DNA of 47,662 nt from an uncultured Saprospiraceae bacterium (GTDB lineage: Bacteria; Bacteroidota; Bacteroidia; Chitinophagales; Saprospiraceae). This document shows, in pieces, positions 46,501 to 47,662 of this stretch. Numbering within the stretch: the stretch's first letter is position 1; the number at the start of each line of letters is the position of its first letter. The stretch spans positions 1 through 47,662 of the forward strand of contig CALJVJ010000015.1 in the NCBI GenBank assembly GCA_937974625.1. Direction: 5' to 3'. The notes beneath the pieces were generated by a model. The model saw only the letters and a program-made list of their open reading frames with translations, was not told the origin of the DNA and did not search any database. A program made the translations under genes and the position numbers.

Positions 46501-47662
46501 TTATTGTACACCGACCATTGAAAACCGAGTTTGGTATAAAACCTATAGAACCGTCACTTTAAATGACCAAACTTTTAATGGAAATGGAGCTGCCTATGAC
46601 GACCAAACAGCTTATTCATTTGGTGAGTTTACAATGGGTACTACTTATCCGATAGCTATTACGACTGCGAATTCTGGTTGGCATAATCTCACTTTTCTAG
46701 TCTATGCAGATTTGAATAACGATGGTGATTTCACGGATTATAATGAGATTATCGGTTCCTCTGCTCCCAATGGGCATACTACAAATTTTAATATCACCAT
46801 TCCTACCGAAGATGTTTTAATCAATCGAGATTTAAGTATGAGAATTCAGGGTCATGAAGGTGATGCTTATACAACTTGTTTTTCTCCAGTTGGTAATTTT
46901 AAAGATTTTACTATGCGGATTAAAGCAGGAGATTGTACTGAAAGTGGGTATTTGGTTCCTTTTTATAAAGATTTAGATGGAGATGGTTATGGGGACTCCA
47001 ATAAAGAGATAGTTAGAAATTGTAACACCACCTCAGTATCAGGTTACGTAGCTAATAATCAAGATTTTGATGATACGAACAACACTCGATATCCTAATGC
47101 TATAGAACTTTGTGATAATATTGATAACGACGGTGATGGTGAAACTGATGAAAGCATTGATTTTGATAGTGAATCATTAGTGTTCACCAATGAAACCATT
47201 CCCACAGAAACGTATACTGCTAGCACAACGATTGAAACCAATCAAGTGGTTAATGTTTTAATTAATACAGATGTCCATCTAATTGCAGGACAGACGATTA
47301 TTTTAAAAGAAGGATTTTCGGTAGCAGCAGGTGCGGACTTTCATGCACAAATAGCAAAAGATTGTCCAACTCCTTTTACAAATACTGTAATAAATACAAG
47401 TGCTAGAACATCAACCAATCAAATTCACTCAATTGATAATCAAATAGATATAAAAGTCACTCCAAATCCATTCAGTAGCCAAACTATAATTAATTTTGAT
47501 TTACCAAATGCTTCTAAAATTAGTTTATATGTTTATGGAATGAGTGGACAAATTATAGAAAGGATTGTCGATAATGAGCATTATAATAAAGGTCATTCAA
47601 GTGTAAATTTTAATGTTCGGTCACCGATGAATGGGTTTTATTATTTTGTGTTGAAAACGGAT
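43553..47662 (+). CDS. Giant T9SS-secreted metzincin-type metalloprotease, 3' partial
   Basis: An open frame from ATG 43553 to the last base, 1370 codons without a stop. Order: signal peptide (MQFRKTLFLTTLLFFFGNS), prodomain, then a zinc protease core with HELGHNVGSSH (His315, Glu316, His319, third ligand His325) and a likely Met-turn at THMCGN (Met346). This is followed by a ricin-like trefoil with NQWDLIG and TKWRFIL (about 400-550), two SprB-type repeats (about 553-697), a Cys-rich link, a fucolectin-like F5/8C domain with NNRTDCCTGRL (735-885), and a GEVED-like domain with YADLNNDGDFTDYNE (about 975-1130). A MopE-like segment DLDGDGYGDSN, a beta stalk (IAGQTIILKEGFSV) and a type A sorting domain (TPNPFSSQT, MNGFYYFVL) follow. 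By comparison with 35209 only about a dozen residues are missing. The likely role is extracellular proteolysis. Confidence 0.9.
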   Translation, partial: MQFRKTLFLTTLLFFFGNSLELNAQAYFPPLFKKSVTQGRDNFKTDQADTKRINYLQLDNSSRNKLTKLPERLQLNLFPDVEIDIYLDKSKKQYYKNMEVYRGRSNDRRFAHLRHYRDAIIIYNPNTGKITAQIETDKGAFEISPTTDGNTYKISEWESGQINCQDYIDKHTLNHQDEHQTTSRSGCNEKDAVGKYVADLFVGYSYEASVIANDIDAHALSLVEMVNNGLTNSLVENIYIRLVGTAISEHNPGVVTSVLGNVWTWFADEIALTGADYVASIQVPTGGPSEAGGWAGVGGYSSVNSINNAAGVFRHELGHNVGSSHCTPGILPYASGYNNGNVKTHMCGNNINFYSTPLVNDAEGAPIGDAATADNGRVWTERAATVSSRQKHTILFDENDTGCGSSALENGRYYIQNINSEKYLATDNGNTARGTKITQADAQAANNQWDLIGVTPNSFRMIHTASGRYIDVPGNSSSAGTDMILWSAHGNANQIFSIDEMGTDTFTIKANNGQCLQIQDSGLIEGDTIEQNSCDNTLNTKWRFILIPDANVLSMEVTTTNISCYGNATGTATATATGGTGNYTYTWSTGGTGPTINNLSAGNYSVTIDDGITNFPYSFSVKQAAPFEVTLTKVQSTAPSGANSTATIAVSDGTMPYMYAWSNGNTGTTATNLPAGLHDVTITDINGCTLVKEFFIDCPDKYKLCDDGNADTYGDRIDANCNCVGNTFTCDNGLAVANVAIGKTATQSSTNSSADANRAIDGNRDGVFGNGSVTATDAVEDFNAWWQVDLKDETAITGILINNRTDCCTGRLEDYYVFISTTPFISDDLTTTQNQVGIVYHHYFENATPLPDTLIEVAATGRYVRIQSGSERALNLAEVEVYACGVPTATNITANPLGENQYELKGYVIPNGATISNINIEHGETDFSTSNTIDITNIGSADTFYINTIVNIGSANNYQYRIKYDTPAKSYYTNGFPFSVNAGYCTPTIENRVWYKTYRTVTLNDQTFNGNGAAYDDQTAYSFGEFTMGTTYPIAITTANSGWHNLTFLVYADLNNDGDFTDYNEIIGSSAPNGHTTNFNITIPTEDVLINRDLSMRIQGHEGDAYTTCFSPVGNFKDFTMRIKAGDCTESGYLVPFYKDLDGDGYGDSNKEIVRNCNTTSVSGYVANNQDFDDTNNTRYPNAIELCDNIDNDGDGETDESIDFDSESLVFTNETIPTETYTASTTIETNQVVNVLINTDVHLIAGQTIILKEGFSVAAGADFHAQIAKDCPTPFTNTVINTSARTSTNQIHSIDNQIDIKVTPNPFSSQTIINFDLPNASKISLYVYGMSGQIIERIVDNEHYNKGHSSVNFNVRSPMNGFYYFVLKTD

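Noticed and set aside
1..47662. Possible CRISPR, toxin-antitoxin, restriction or prophage module
   Set aside because: No array of spaced repeats, nuclease, methylase, integrase or phage structural gene was recognised on either strand.

Overview
The window reads as chromosome of a low-GC member of the Bacteroidota, most likely a Saprospiria/Lewinella-like or related marine gliding bacterium. The evidence is a full-length SprA (the outer-membrane translocon of the type IX secretion system, T9SS), two giant secreted proteins with T9SS-type C-terminal sorting domains and SprB/F5-8C/MopE-like modules, periplasmic TPR proteins, a DUF2807 protein, and promoter candidates of the Bacteroidota form TTG-N20-TAnnTTTG. 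No tRNA, rRNA, CRISPR array, prophage or complete insertion sequence was seen. The species assignment is inference.

Layout. 1-9.4 kb: the 3' part of a zinc-less MDR oxidoreductase (+), a TPR-membrane-adenylate cyclase (-), a secreted tricorn-like protease (+), a DUF2807 protein (+) and a hybrid sensor protein (-). The hybrid protein has a Glu in place of the first receiver's phospho-Asp and degenerate ATP-binding boxes. 9.8-16.4 kb: a polyprenyl diphosphate synthase, gyrA with a leader that can fold in alternative ways, and a periplasmic TPR protein, followed by a small MITE-like element. 16.4-25.9 kb: hemJ, sprA and ruvA, all on the minus strand. 26-34.7 kb: two membrane TPR/LuxR-type HTH regulators, one apparently split by a frameshift. 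Both appear to start with TTG. They bracket a two-gene molybdenum hydroxylase operon, an acetyltransferase and a UPF0158 protein. 35-47.7 kb: a 1573-residue G8/beta-helix/F5-8C protein, an alpha/beta hydrolase, an RluA-type pseudouridine synthase, a GDYXXLXY protein, and a metzincin-type metalloprotease that continues past the window's end.

How it fits together. SprA would form the pore through which the two giant proteins (35209-39930 and 43553-end) leave the cell. These share fucolectin-like F5/8C domains, Ca-binding MopE-like segments, a beta-rich stalk and a sorting domain, which suggests surface or secreted glycan and protein degradation. Signalling proteins are plentiful: a cyclase, a hybrid pseudo-kinase and two TPR-HTH regulators. 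GyrA, RuvA, HemJ, the prenyl synthase and the pseudouridine synthase are housekeeping genes.

The most unusual signals are the phosphomimic/pseudokinase architecture of the hybrid protein, the frameshifted regulator, the 15-bp terminal-inverted-repeat element, the 171-bp imperfect palindrome before the 26.8-kb regulator, an octamer-periodic palindrome at 6.5 kb, and two minus-strand terminators with no gene assigned. I did not find a clearly new multi-gene system.
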